Assembly: GCF_014202315.1 (NCBI RefSeq)
Contig: NZ_JACHGN010000011.1
Coordinates: forward strand, 62,001-126,000
Length of the DNA stretch: 64,000 bases
DNA from: Thermocatellispora tengchongensis
GTDB lineage: Bacteria; Actinomycetota; Actinomycetes; Streptosporangiales; Streptosporangiaceae
Direction: 5' to 3'
Shown here: in pieces, positions 8,347 to 16,915 of the stretch
How the letters are laid out: the number at the start of each line of letters is the position of its first letter
Position numbering within the stretch: position 1 is the stretch's first letter
Made by a program: the position numbers and the translations under genes
The notes under the pieces: model-generated
Databases searched by the model: none
Told to the model about the DNA's origin: nothing
The model's input: only the letters and a program-made list of their open reading frames with translations

Positions 8347-10226
8347 GCGGAAGCCTTCCCATCGTTGGTGAGCACGGCCATCGGGGTGGACGACACGCGG
8401 GGCAGCGTCCGCAGGGTCAGCCCCGACTCCCGCTCGACCCGGTCCAGGCCGAAGGCGTGCCAGTCGTAGGCGTCGCCGACCTCGCGGACCAGCTCGCCGT
8501 CGCGGTAGACCCGCCAGGTCGTGCGCAATCGCATCAGGTCGCCGCCGGCGGGCTCGCCGGAGAACCACCATTCGTAGGTCTGCCGGCCCACGCTCTCGCG
8601 GGCCAGCCGGGTGGGCGGCAGGGAGCCGGGCCGGTCCATGCTCATCAGCTCGACGACGATGACGCCGCCGGGGGCCAGGCGTTCGGCGAGGCGGCGCCAC
8701 AGCGTGGCCCGCCCGGACGCGTCCAGGTGGCCCGCCACCCCGCACACGACCGCCGCGGAGATCACGCCGGGGAGGTCGAGGTCCGGGGCGGACTGGTCGG
8801 TGACGGTGACCCGGTGGCGCAGGTCCTCGTCGCTGAAGACGCGGCTGGTCAGCACGGCGCGCATCCCGGCCGCGGGCTCCGCCGCGACGATCTCGGCGTC
8901 GGGCAGCGCCTTGGCCAGCGCCCGGGTGATCAGGCCGGTTCCCGCTCCGATCTCGACGATCGGGCCGCGGCCGGGGTCGATGCCCTTCAGCGCGTCCACG
9001 ACGGCGAGGGCGGTGCCGCCGGTGACGTGGCCGCTCGCCGCCAGGTCGAAGAACTCCGCCGTCGGGGTGTAGGGGCCGGAGAAGTCGTAGCCGCCGGAGG
9101 TCCGGGGAGTCCGAGGAGCCCGGGGAGTCCGGGGAGTCCGGGGCGCGGCGGGCGGGCCGATCTCGGCGGGGGACAGCACCCGTGGCGGGTCCGGTCTGAT
9201 GATCTCGGGTGGGCCCAGTCTCCGGGCGATGTCCGCCCAGATCCGGCAGATTGTCAGGTCGTACTGGGCGGCCTGGAGCGGGTCCGGGGCCTCGTCGATC
9301 GCCTGGGCGAACTCCAGGAGGGCGCGTTCGATCGCGGCGGGCCAGGCGGTGGTGAGGATGTCGCGGAAGGTGCCGACCGGCTCGGTCAGGACGGTGGTGC
9401 TGTCCAGGCCGAGGTGCGCCGATCCGTCGAGCACGAGCCGGTGGCCGGAGTCGCGGTGCGCGTGGAAGCGGGGGCTCCACAGCACCGGCCCGTGCGTGTC
9501 GGCCAGGGTGAGCACCCCGCCCTCGGCGCCGATGGCCACGCGGTGCCACAGCAGGGCGTGGTTGTCGCGGTCGGCCGGGTCGAGCTGGTTCTGCACGCGC
9601 AGGCCGACCGGGACGCCGGCGAGCACGCCGTACAGGCCGCGCAGGGGGTGCGAGCGTCCGCCGGCGAGGGTGCGCAGCTCGTCCGGCGGCTCGGCGGGGT
9701 CGGCGAACCGCCACGGCCGTACCCCGCCCAGTGCCCGGCCGAGCACGTCGATCAGCGGGTAGAGCACGTGGACCGGGCTGATCGCCTCGACGAACAGGGG
9801 GCGCTGGCGCTCGGCCAGGCGGCGGGCCGCCTCGATGAACTCGCGCACCGGGCCCACGTGGGGGTAGTGGGAGTTGACCCGGTACTGGACGCGGTGCCTC
9901 CTGGCCAGCCGCAGGCACTCGGTCATCTCGTCGTGGTGCACCGGGTGCTCCTGCAGCACGTGCACGCCGCGTGCGAGCAGCCTTCTGGCCAGGTCGGTGC
10001 CCTCGCCCCCGGAGATGGTGGAGCCGACCACGACGCAGGCGGCGTCCACGTCGTCCGGCAGGGCGTCCACCGAGTCGTAGTGCGGCACGCCCAGCCCGGC
10101 GGCGAGGTCGCGGGAGTGCGCGCTGCCCCGGCTGACGATCCCGGCCAGGGTGAGGCGGGGCTCCAGCGAGCGTACGGCCCGCGCGTAGAGGCGGCCGAAG
10201 TTCGTGCCGCACACCACCACGCGCAT
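8343..10226 (-). CDS. Thiazolinyl imide reductase (PchG/Irp3-like) fused to a SAM methyltransferase
   Basis: A 627-residue two-domain protein. Residues 1-350 match the PchG/Irp3 family: MRVVVCGTNFGRLYARAV Rossmann start, VDAACVVV, VHVLQEHPVHHDE and VNSHYPHVGPVREF with the conserved Tyr region. This family reduces a carrier-bound thiazoline C=N to a thiazolidine with NADPH. Residues of about 362-378 form a Pro-Arg-Thr repeat linker. Residues of about 390-627 form a class I methyltransferase (IVEIGAGTGLITRAL, LAPGGVIVVELM) paralogous to the gene at 5649-6377. Pyochelin and yersiniabactin reductases are free-standing, so the fusion is unusual and suggests reduction and methylation happen on the same ring. 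The gene is coupled by ATGA overlaps at both ends. Confidence 0.88.
   Translation of the reverse strand: MRVVVCGTNFGRLYARAVRSLEPRLTLAGIVSRGSAHSRDLAAGLGVPHYDSVDALPDDVDAACVVVGSTISGGEGTDLARRLLARGVHVLQEHPVHHDEMTECLRLARRHRVQYRVNSHYPHVGPVREFIEAARRLAERQRPLFVEAISPVHVLYPLIDVLGRALGGVRPWRFADPAEPPDELRTLAGGRSHPLRGLYGVLAGVPVGLRVQNQLDPADRDNHALLWHRVAIGAEGGVLTLADTHGPVLWSPRFHAHRDSGHRLVLDGSAHLGLDSTTVLTEPVGTFRDILTTAWPAAIERALLEFAQAIDEAPDPLQAAQYDLTICRIWADIARRLGPPEIIRPDPPRVLSPAEIGPPAAPRTPRTPRAPRTPRTSGGYDFSGPYTPTAEFFDLAASGHVTGGTALAVVDALKGIDPGRGPIVEIGAGTGLITRALAKALPDAEIVAAEPAAGMRAVLTSRVFSDEDLRHRVTVTDQSAPDLDLPGVISAAVVCGVAGHLDASGRATLWRRLAERLAPGGVIVVELMSMDRPGSLPPTRLARESVGRQTYEWWFSGEPAGGDLMRLRTTWRVYRDGELVREVGDAYDWHAFGLDRVERESGLTLRTLPRVSSTPMAVLTNDGKASA
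9095..9139. repeat. 9-bp tandem repeat encoding the interdomain linker
   Basis: Five imperfect copies of a 9-bp unit (GGGGAGTCC on the plus strand) lie inside the reductase-methyltransferase gene. On the coding strand they give Pro-Arg-Thr/Pro-Arg-Ala repeats. The repeat falls exactly between the two domains, as expected for a flexible linker that can grow or shrink by slippage in multiples of three codons. Confidence 0.8.
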
Positions 10227-11308
10227 CACAGCACCCCTTCTTCGCTGTCGGGTTCGCCGTCGTGCACGGTGAGGGAGTCCACCGTCTCCGAGGCGCGGAC
10301 CCGCTCCAGCAGGTCGGCCGGGTCCAGCGCGCCCGCGGCGAAGTGCGCGCCCGGCGGCGTGCGCCCGTCGGCCACGGCCTCGACGGCGAGCGCCCCGACG
10401 GTGCCGGTGAGCCGGTAGCTGTCGGGCGCGCGCAGCACCGCGGTGCGGGTGCCCTTCTCCCCGCGCAGGATGACGACCATCAGGTAGTACGGCCTGCGCC
10501 CGGCGAGGTCGAGGTCGGCGGCGCGGATCATGCGCTCGGCGATGCCGGACCGGTCGGCGCCGTCCAGCGTGTACGCGGGCAGTTCGTTGAGCACGTCCCA
10601 CACCCGCGGTCCGGGCCAGACGTTGAACCACTCGGCCTCGTCGAGCCGCAGGTCCCGCGCCAGGCGCGCGGTCTCGGTGCTGAGGAAGGGCTGGAGGGCG
10701 ACCGTACCGGGGAAGTACGGCGCCTCCGCCTTCTCCTGGGCGCGCAGCGCCCGCGACCGCGCCCGGCCCTCGCGCCAGGCGGCCAGCGGCTCGCCGAAGG
10801 AGGTGCCGCTCTCCAGCGACAGCAGCATGTCCACGGCGACCACCGGTGAGCAGCGTTCCATCCCGCCCGCGTACGCGGTGAGCGAGACGGGCCGCCCCAC
10901 GTCGGCGGCGAGCCGGCGGGGGATGAGGCTGGACAGCCCCGGCAGGGTCCCGGCCGACAGCAGCACCGAGCGCTCGGTGCCGGCCAGCCCCTTGGCGCGG
11001 AGCCCGTCGAGCGCCGGGTCGTCGCCCGAGACGTCCACGTAGTGGGCCCCGGCCTCCAGGGCGGCCACCGCGACCGTGTCCTTGAGCCGGTAGCTCGGGC
11101 CCGCGCAGTTCAGCACGATCTCGCAGCCCCGGCAGAAGGCGGCCAGGCTCTCGGGGTCGGCGGCGTCCACGCGCACCGCCTCGCCGTCGGCGGGCGGCAG
11201 CGCCGCGATCCGGCGGGCGCCCAGGCGGAGGCCGGTGAATCCCATCCGGCGCAGGGCGGCGACGGCGCCCTGCCCGACCCGGCCGGAGGCGCCGAGCACG
11301 CCGATCAT
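10226..11308 (-). CDS. Saccharopine dehydrogenase-like NAD(P)-binding protein
   Basis: A 360-residue Rossmann-fold protein. It starts MIGVLGASGRVGQGAVAAL and has the saccharopine-dehydrogenase signature LNCAGPSYRLKDTVAVAALEAGAHYVDVSGDD. In other proteins this fold acts on imines or on enoyl substrates. In this cluster it may reduce another C=N bond or act on a precursor, but that is inference. It lies between the NRPS and the imide reductase, with ATGA overlaps on both sides, so it is made stoichiometrically with them. No direct pyochelin counterpart is known to me. Confidence 0.75.
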   Translation of the reverse strand: MIGVLGASGRVGQGAVAALRRMGFTGLRLGARRIAALPPADGEAVRVDAADPESLAAFCRGCEIVLNCAGPSYRLKDTVAVAALEAGAHYVDVSGDDPALDGLRAKGLAGTERSVLLSAGTLPGLSSLIPRRLAADVGRPVSLTAYAGGMERCSPVVAVDMLLSLESGTSFGEPLAAWREGRARSRALRAQEKAEAPYFPGTVALQPFLSTETARLARDLRLDEAEWFNVWPGPRVWDVLNELPAYTLDGADRSGIAERMIRAADLDLAGRRPYYLMVVILRGEKGTRTAVLRAPDSYRLTGTVGALAVEAVADGRTPPGAHFAAGALDPADLLERVRASETVDSLTVHDGEPDSEEGVL

Positions 11309-14300
11309 CGGACGACCGCCCCCTCGGTGATCTCGGAGAGCAGTTTGAGCACCCCGGGCGCGTGCTGGACGGACAGGCAACTGAAGTGGTCGCCCGCCAC
11401 GTCCACGATCCGCAGGTCACCGAGGCACAACTCCTCCCAGTGCTGGGTGACCGCCTCCTTGCTGCCGGGGAAGGGGTAGGCGCCGCTGTGCCGCAGGAAG
11501 GTGATGTCGCCCGCGTACGGCTCGGGGTCGTACCTGGTGATGGCGAACACGCTCTGCCGGAAGGTGCGGAACAGCCGCATCATGTGCTCGGGCTCGTACA
11601 TGCCGGCCGACGCCGGGACGGCCTCGCACATCCGCGCGACCCGCTGCTCGCGGGGCACCGCGGCCAGCCGCTGGAAGCACGCGGCCACGTCGGCGTACTG
11701 CCCGGTCAGCTCGGCGAAGCCGCCGTCGCGCATCACGCCGGGGCTGGCCGCGAGCACCTCGTCGGCCGCGGCCGCCACGCGGTTCTCGTCGGCGGGGAAG
11801 CCGAGCGCGGCCGGGTCGATGCCCATCATGACGGAGAAGGAGTACTCCGAGAGCAGCTCGTCGTCCAGGCGGAAGCGCGGGCTGTGGCTGCTGATCACGG
11901 TGAGGGTGGCCACGTCGGCGCCCGCCTCGGCCAGCCCCCGGGCCACCTCGGTGGCGATCAGGCCGCCCAGGCAGTAGCCGACGACGTGCAGGCGGGAGGC
12001 GCCCGAGCCGAGCAGGGCCTCGACGTAGCCGGCCGCGAGGCGCTCGATCAGGCCCTCGGGCTCGGCGTCCAGGTACTCCCGCAGGTCGGGGATCTCCAGG
12101 CCGGTGAGGGTGGCGTTGCCGGCCGAGCGCCGCCGGATCTCGGTGATCAGCGCCCGGTACGGCATGACGGTGCCGGTCCCCGCGTGCACCAGCACGGTGA
12201 CCGGGTCCTCCCCCGATCCGTGCAGCCGCACCAGCGGCGAGGATCTGGCCGTCGTGCGCTCCTGCCTGGCGGCCGTGACGCCGCCCAGGTACGCGGCGAG
12301 CGCGGCCACGGTCGGGTGCCGCAGCATGTGGCGCAGCACCACCTCCCATTCGAGGTTGACCGCGTCGGGGATGCGCTCGCGTATCCGCCCGACCATGCGG
12401 GCGACCAGCAGGGAGTCTCCGCCGAGGTCGAAGAAGTCGTCGTGGCGGCCGATGTGCTCGCGGTCCAGGAGCTCGGCCCACAGCGCGGCGAGCTGCCGTT
12501 CCAGGGCGTCGGCCGGCTCGCCGGACCGCGCGGCGGCGTCGCGGGTCTCGCCGGGGCGGGGCAGCCAGGACAGCAGGCGGGCCCGGTCCACCTTGCCGTT
12601 GCCGGTCAGGGGGAGGGCGTCCACGACCTGCCAGTGGGCGGGCACCATGTACTCCGGCAGCCGCGTGGCCATGTGCCGGGTCAGCTCCCCGGCGGTGAGG
12701 CGGGCGCGGTCGGGCTTGAACCTGGCCACGAACAGCCGCTGGCCGGTGGCGCGCAGCGGATCGGCGGGGCCGGGCAGGCACGCCTCCAGCTCCGCGCCCG
12801 CCTCCGCGAGCAGCCGCGTCCACTGCTCGTCGGTGAGGAAGGACTGGCCGCCCTCGGCGCGCACGTCCTGGTACGGGCCGCTCATGACCTCCATGAACTC
12901 CATGGACACCAGCAGCGGGCGGTTCTCGTCGTCGGTGTTCTCCATGAAGATCAGCCGCCCGCCGGGGGTGGCCAGCTCGCGCAGCCGGGCCAGCGCCGCG
13001 GCGGCGTCGGTGGCGTTGTGCAGCACGTTGGCGCAGACGATCACGTCGAAGGAGTTCGGCAGGTAGCCCTGCGCCCTGGGGTCGGCGTTCAGGTCGAACC
13101 TGCCGTAGCGGACCCAGGGGAAGTCGGCGAACCGTTCCTTCGCCTCGTTGAGGAAGAACTGCGAGGGGTCGGTGAAGGTGTACTCGACGGGGAACTCGGC
13201 CAGGACGGGGACCAGCTCGGTGGTGGTGCCCGCGACTCCCCCGCCGACCTCCAGCACGCGCAGCCGCTCCTCGCCGACGTGCCGTTCGGCCACCGCGCGC
13301 ACGGCGGCGGCGACGGCCTTGTTGAGCCGGTGCACGGCCAGGTTGTCGCGGTAGGCGGCGGTCATCGCGTCCGAGGGCGCTCCCGGGTAGAGCAGGGCCC
13401 GGATGTCCAGCTCGCCGCTGAGCAGCTCGTCGATGCGCTCGCCGCAGGCGCGCATGGCCTCCACCAGGTCGGGGCTCCAGTTCACCCGGCGCTCGGTCTC
13501 CTCGACCCGCCGCCAGGCGCGTTCCAGCGCGCCGGGGTCCGCGGCGAGGCGGCCGGTGTAGCGGCCGGCGTCCTCGCCGAGCCGGCCCTCGGCCGTCAGC
13601 GCCCGCAGCCAGCGCCGTACGATGTGCCGGTTGCGGGCGGTGGCGCGCAGCGCGTCGCACACCTCGTCAAGGCTGTGCCCGGCGGCACCGTAACCGGTGC
13701 CGTTGTGCCCGGCGGCACCGTGTCCCGCGCCGTCGGTGAACAGCCCCGCCCGGCTCAGCGCGCCTTCCATGACCAGCAGGGCGGCCTCGTCCAGGGCCCG
13801 CAGGAGGTCGCCGAGCGCGGCGGGATCGATCGGCGGGGCCGCCGCGGAGGCCGCGGCCTCCGCGGCCTCGGCGATCAGCGGGCCGGGGACGTCTCCGGCG
13901 CGTTCGGCCCGCTCGCGCCGCTCGGGCTCGACGAAGGCGGCCAGGCGCTTGCCCGCCGGGTGCGCGGCGTCCACCACGACCGCGCCGGCGGCGACCGAAG
14001 GGTGCTGCACCAGCGCGGCCTCCACCTCGGCCAGCTCGATCCGGTAGCCGCGGATCTTCACCTGCGAGTCCTCCCGGCCGAGGAACTCGATGGTCCCGTC
14101 GGGCAGGTAGCGGCCCAGGTCGCCGGTGCGGTACAGGCGCTCGCCGGTCACCGGGTGGGTCACGAAGCGCTCGGCGGTGCGCGCCTCGTCGGCGAAGTAG
14201 CCCCGCGCCACCCCTGCGCCGCCGATGTACAGCTCCCCGGGCGTCCAGTCGGGGCGGTCCCGCATGGCGGCGTCGAGCACGTGGAAGCTCTGGTTGGTGA

Positions 14301-16800
14301 GCGGCGTGCCGTACGGGATGCTCGGCCGGGACGCGTCGCCCTCGGCGACGGGGTGGAAGATCGACCAGATGGCCCCCTCGGTCGCCCCGCCGAGGCTGAT
14401 CACCCGCAGCCCGGGGACCAGCTCGCGGATCTGACCGGGGAGGGTGACCGGGATCCAGTCCCCCGACAGCAGGGCCAGGCGGAGCGTGGGGAGGTCCGGC
14501 TCGGGGGCCGAGCGCAGGTAGTCGTGCAGCATCTGCATCTGCCCGGGCACCGAGTTCCACACGGTGACGCCGGTCTGGCGGATCAGCTCCGCCCAGTGGG
14601 AGGGGTCGCCGCGCCGGTGCGCGTCGGGGAGCACGAGCCGGCCGCCGGCCGACAGCAGGCCGAAGACGTCGTACACCGACAGGTCGAACCCGAGGCTGGC
14701 CACCCCCAGCACCGCGTCGTCCGCGGTGACCTGGAAACGCCGGTTGACGTCCTGGACGGTGTTCAGGGCCGCCCGGTGGCTGATCATGACGCCCTTGGGG
14801 GTGCCGGTCGAGCCGGAGGTGTAGATGACGTACGCCAGGTCGTCCGGGGCCGCGGGAGACGCGGGGACCGGCCCGTCCGGCGCCGGCGGCAGCGTGTCCA
14901 CCGCGACGGGCACGCATCCGGCGGGCGGCGCGGCGGCGTCGGCCAGCCACGACTGGGTGAGCACGACCCGCGCGCCCGCGTCGCCGATGATCGTGTTGCG
15001 CCGGGCGGCGGGCTGCGTCGTGTCCACGGGCAGGTACGCGGCTCCGGCGAGCAGCGTGCCGAGGACGCCGGCGATCTGCTCGGCCCCCTTGTCCATGAGC
15101 ACCGCCACGGGCTCGGCGGGCCGTACGCCCTCAGCCGTGAGCCTGGCGGCGACCGCGCGGGCGCGGGCGAGCAGTTCGGCGTAGGTGAGCGACAGGCCCG
15201 GGGCCTGCACCGCCACGGCGTCGGGGGTGCGCAGGGCCTGTTCCACCACGCCCTGGTGGAGCAGCCCGTCCGGGAGCGGCCCGGCCGTGTCGTTGACGCG
15301 GCGGCGGCGCTCGGCCTGCGCGGGCGGCAGCTCCACCGGGCCCGGCAACCCCCAGACGTCGTCGTCCTCGGCGAGCCGGCGGACCAGGCCGGCGAAGGAC
15401 GCGAACGCGTCGTCGGCGAGCCCGCCGGGCAGGACGCCCTCGCGCACGTCCCAGGACACGGCCAGGGTCTCCCCTCTGGGCATCGCCTGGCAGTCGATCC
15501 ACACCTGCGGGGTCTGGCTGACCGCGTACGCGACCCGGCCCCGGCCGGGGGCGGCCGGCGCCGCGTCGAGGGTGCTGGTGAAGACCACCGGCATCAGCAC
15601 GGGCCCTTCCCCGCCGCGCCGGGACAGCTCGGCCAGCACCTCCGCCCCGGTGAACAGGGGGTGCGCCAGGTCGTCCAGGAGCTGCCCGCTGATCTGCGCG
15701 GCGCGGCCGGCGAACGGCACTTCCGCGGACAGGTCCACGCCGAGCAGTTCGACGGAGGTGAAGTCGCCCACGAGACCGGGCACGTCGGGGTGCAGGGGCA
15801 GCCGCTGGAACGCGGGCAGGTTGAGGGTGAAGCGCGGGGACCGGCTCCACCGGCCGATCACCTCGGCGTACGCGGTGAGCAGCGCCGCCGACGGGGTGAC
15901 GCCGTGCCGGGCGGCGCGCTCGCGCAGCGACGCCCACTGCGCCGGGGACAGCACCGCCTCCAGGCGGCGGAAGCGCGGGCCTTCCCCCGTCTCGCCGCCG
16001 GCGGGGGCGCCGGCGAGCGGCAGTTCCGGCGCGGGCGGCAGCTCCTCCATCCGCCGCAGCCAGTAGGCGCGGTCGCGGTCGTAGCGGGCGGTGTCGGTCA
16101 TCCGCCTGCGGGCCAGGACGTAGTCGCGGAAGGTGATCTCCAGCGGCGGGAGGGGCGCCGCCGGGTCGGCGTACAGGGAGTCGAACTCGGCCAGCAGGAT
16201 CTGCACGCTGGCGTAGTCGACGATCAGCAGGTCGAGCGAGAGGTGGAGCAGGGCGTGCTCCGGGGATCGCGTGATCCGCAGGTCGAACAGCGGCCACCGG
16301 TCGGGCCGCGGCACCCGCTGGGCCAGCTCGCGGCGTACCTCGGCGGGGTCGGCGGCCACTTCGACGCGGTAGCGCGGCACCTGCGGCAGCACCACCTGGG
16401 AGCCGTCGGAGTGCACCACCGCGCGCAGCATGTCGTGCCGCGCGACGAGGGCGTTCCACGCCTCCTCGGCGCGGGCCGGGTCCAGCTCGGGATAGGCCAG
16501 CTCCACGTAGGCGTGGCAGGCCACTCCCCCGTAGTCGAACACGTCCCCCCGGCCCAGCAGGTACGCCGCCTGGAGATCCGACAGCGGGAAGGGCTCGTGG
16601 CGTTCCTCGGGGCGAGGTGTGAGCGTCACGTCCTCGCCACGCCGTAGGTGCTCGACGATCTGGTCCCGGTGCGCGCGGAGCACCGCGCGCCGTTCCTCGG
16701 TCAGGACGCCGCGGGGAGCGCGGAACCGCAGCTCGTCCCCTTCCGCCCAGAGTTTGACGCCATCCCGTTCAAGATCGTTGATCAGCGTGCCGATCTTCAT
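11305..16800 (-). CDS. NRPS, PchF-like: docking-Cy-A(Cys)[MT]-PCP-TE
   Basis: 1831 residues. Residues 1-55 resemble a TubC-type N-terminal docking domain. The Cy domain has the DxxxxDxxS motif (D190, D195, S198). The A domain (YTSGSTGTPKG near 658) gives the pocket D-L-Y-N-L-S-L-I-W, the textbook cysteine code. A methyltransferase (LEVGGGVAGTT near 1183) is inserted before NGKVDR (about 1400), as in PchF and yersiniabactin synthetases. Next comes a PCP (LGGDS, Ser near 1461). The C-terminal thioesterase has GYCLGG, so the usual Ser nucleophile is Cys1610, with a late His in AGDHFS. It should add, cyclise and methylate the last cysteine and release the chain. It heads a minus-strand operon of eight genes, from a start 32-46 bp from a Zur-like box. 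Confidence 0.93.
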   Translation of the reverse strand: MKIGTLINDLERDGVKLWAEGDELRFRAPRGVLTEERRAVLRAHRDQIVEHLRRGEDVTLTPRPEERHEPFPLSDLQAAYLLGRGDVFDYGGVACHAYVELAYPELDPARAEEAWNALVARHDMLRAVVHSDGSQVVLPQVPRYRVEVAADPAEVRRELAQRVPRPDRWPLFDLRITRSPEHALLHLSLDLLIVDYASVQILLAEFDSLYADPAAPLPPLEITFRDYVLARRRMTDTARYDRDRAYWLRRMEELPPAPELPLAGAPAGGETGEGPRFRRLEAVLSPAQWASLRERAARHGVTPSAALLTAYAEVIGRWSRSPRFTLNLPAFQRLPLHPDVPGLVGDFTSVELLGVDLSAEVPFAGRAAQISGQLLDDLAHPLFTGAEVLAELSRRGGEGPVLMPVVFTSTLDAAPAAPGRGRVAYAVSQTPQVWIDCQAMPRGETLAVSWDVREGVLPGGLADDAFASFAGLVRRLAEDDDVWGLPGPVELPPAQAERRRRVNDTAGPLPDGLLHQGVVEQALRTPDAVAVQAPGLSLTYAELLARARAVAARLTAEGVRPAEPVAVLMDKGAEQIAGVLGTLLAGAAYLPVDTTQPAARRNTIIGDAGARVVLTQSWLADAAAPPAGCVPVAVDTLPPAPDGPVPASPAAPDDLAYVIYTSGSTGTPKGVMISHRAALNTVQDVNRRFQVTADDAVLGVASLGFDLSVYDVFGLLSAGGRLVLPDAHRRGDPSHWAELIRQTGVTVWNSVPGQMQMLHDYLRSAPEPDLPTLRLALLSGDWIPVTLPGQIRELVPGLRVISLGGATEGAIWSIFHPVAEGDASRPSIPYGTPLTNQSFHVLDAAMRDRPDWTPGELYIGGAGVARGYFADEARTAERFVTHPVTGERLYRTGDLGRYLPDGTIEFLGREDSQVKIRGYRIELAEVEAALVQHPSVAAGAVVVDAAHPAGKRLAAFVEPERRERAERAGDVPGPLIAEAAEAAASAAAPPIDPAALGDLLRALDEAALLVMEGALSRAGLFTDGAGHGAAGHNGTGYGAAGHSLDEVCDALRATARNRHIVRRWLRALTAEGRLGEDAGRYTGRLAADPGALERAWRRVEETERRVNWSPDLVEAMRACGERIDELLSGELDIRALLYPGAPSDAMTAAYRDNLAVHRLNKAVAAAVRAVAERHVGEERLRVLEVGGGVAGTTTELVPVLAEFPVEYTFTDPSQFFLNEAKERFADFPWVRYGRFDLNADPRAQGYLPNSFDVIVCANVLHNATDAAAALARLRELATPGGRLIFMENTDDENRPLLVSMEFMEVMSGPYQDVRAEGGQSFLTDEQWTRLLAEAGAELEACLPGPADPLRATGQRLFVARFKPDRARLTAGELTRHMATRLPEYMVPAHWQVVDALPLTGNGKVDRARLLSWLPRPGETRDAAARSGEPADALERQLAALWAELLDREHIGRHDDFFDLGGDSLLVARMVGRIRERIPDAVNLEWEVVLRHMLRHPTVAALAAYLGGVTAARQERTTARSSPLVRLHGSGEDPVTVLVHAGTGTVMPYRALITEIRRRSAGNATLTGLEIPDLREYLDAEPEGLIERLAAGYVEALLGSGASRLHVVGYCLGGLIATEVARGLAEAGADVATLTVISSHSPRFRLDDELLSEYSFSVMMGIDPAALGFPADENRVAAAADEVLAASPGVMRDGGFAELTGQYADVAACFQRLAAVPREQRVARMCEAVPASAGMYEPEHMMRLFRTFRQSVFAITRYDPEPYAGDITFLRHSGAYPFPGSKEAVTQHWEELCLGDLRIVDVAGDHFSCLSVQHAPGVLKLLSEITEGAVVR

Positions 16801-16831
16801 ACAGCCCCGTTCAGCTCGCCGGAGAGCTTAT

Positions 16832-16846
16832 TGAAAATGACTATCA
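16832..16846. promoter_or_regulatory. Zur-like operator in the divergent NRPS/ligase promoter
   Basis: TGAAAATGACTATCA matches the actinobacterial Zur box TGAAAATGATTTTCA at 13 of 15 positions, including the 7-1-7 dyad layout. It lies 32-46 bp upstream of the NRPS start and 70-84 bp upstream of the ligase start, so one protein could repress both directions under zinc repletion. The coelibactin cluster of Streptomyces coelicolor is known to be Zur-controlled. I see no IdeR/DmdR iron box here. Confidence 0.65.
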
Positions 16847-16915
16847 TGTGCGATATCGGTATCTAAGCACACGTTCGCGGGCCCCCGCCAGACCCGGCGG
16901 GGAGAGGGGGCGATC

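Noticed and set aside
11362-16647. A 1761-residue plus-strand reading frame opposite the NRPS
   Set aside because: It is His/Gly/Arg/Asp-rich with no domain similarity, while the minus strand encodes clear Cy, A, MT, PCP and TE domains. High GC leaves antisense frames open.
16801-16915. Search for an iron (IdeR/DmdR) box in the core promoter
   Set aside because: No TTAGGTTAGGCTAACCTAA-like 19-mer is present; the only dyad is Zur-like.
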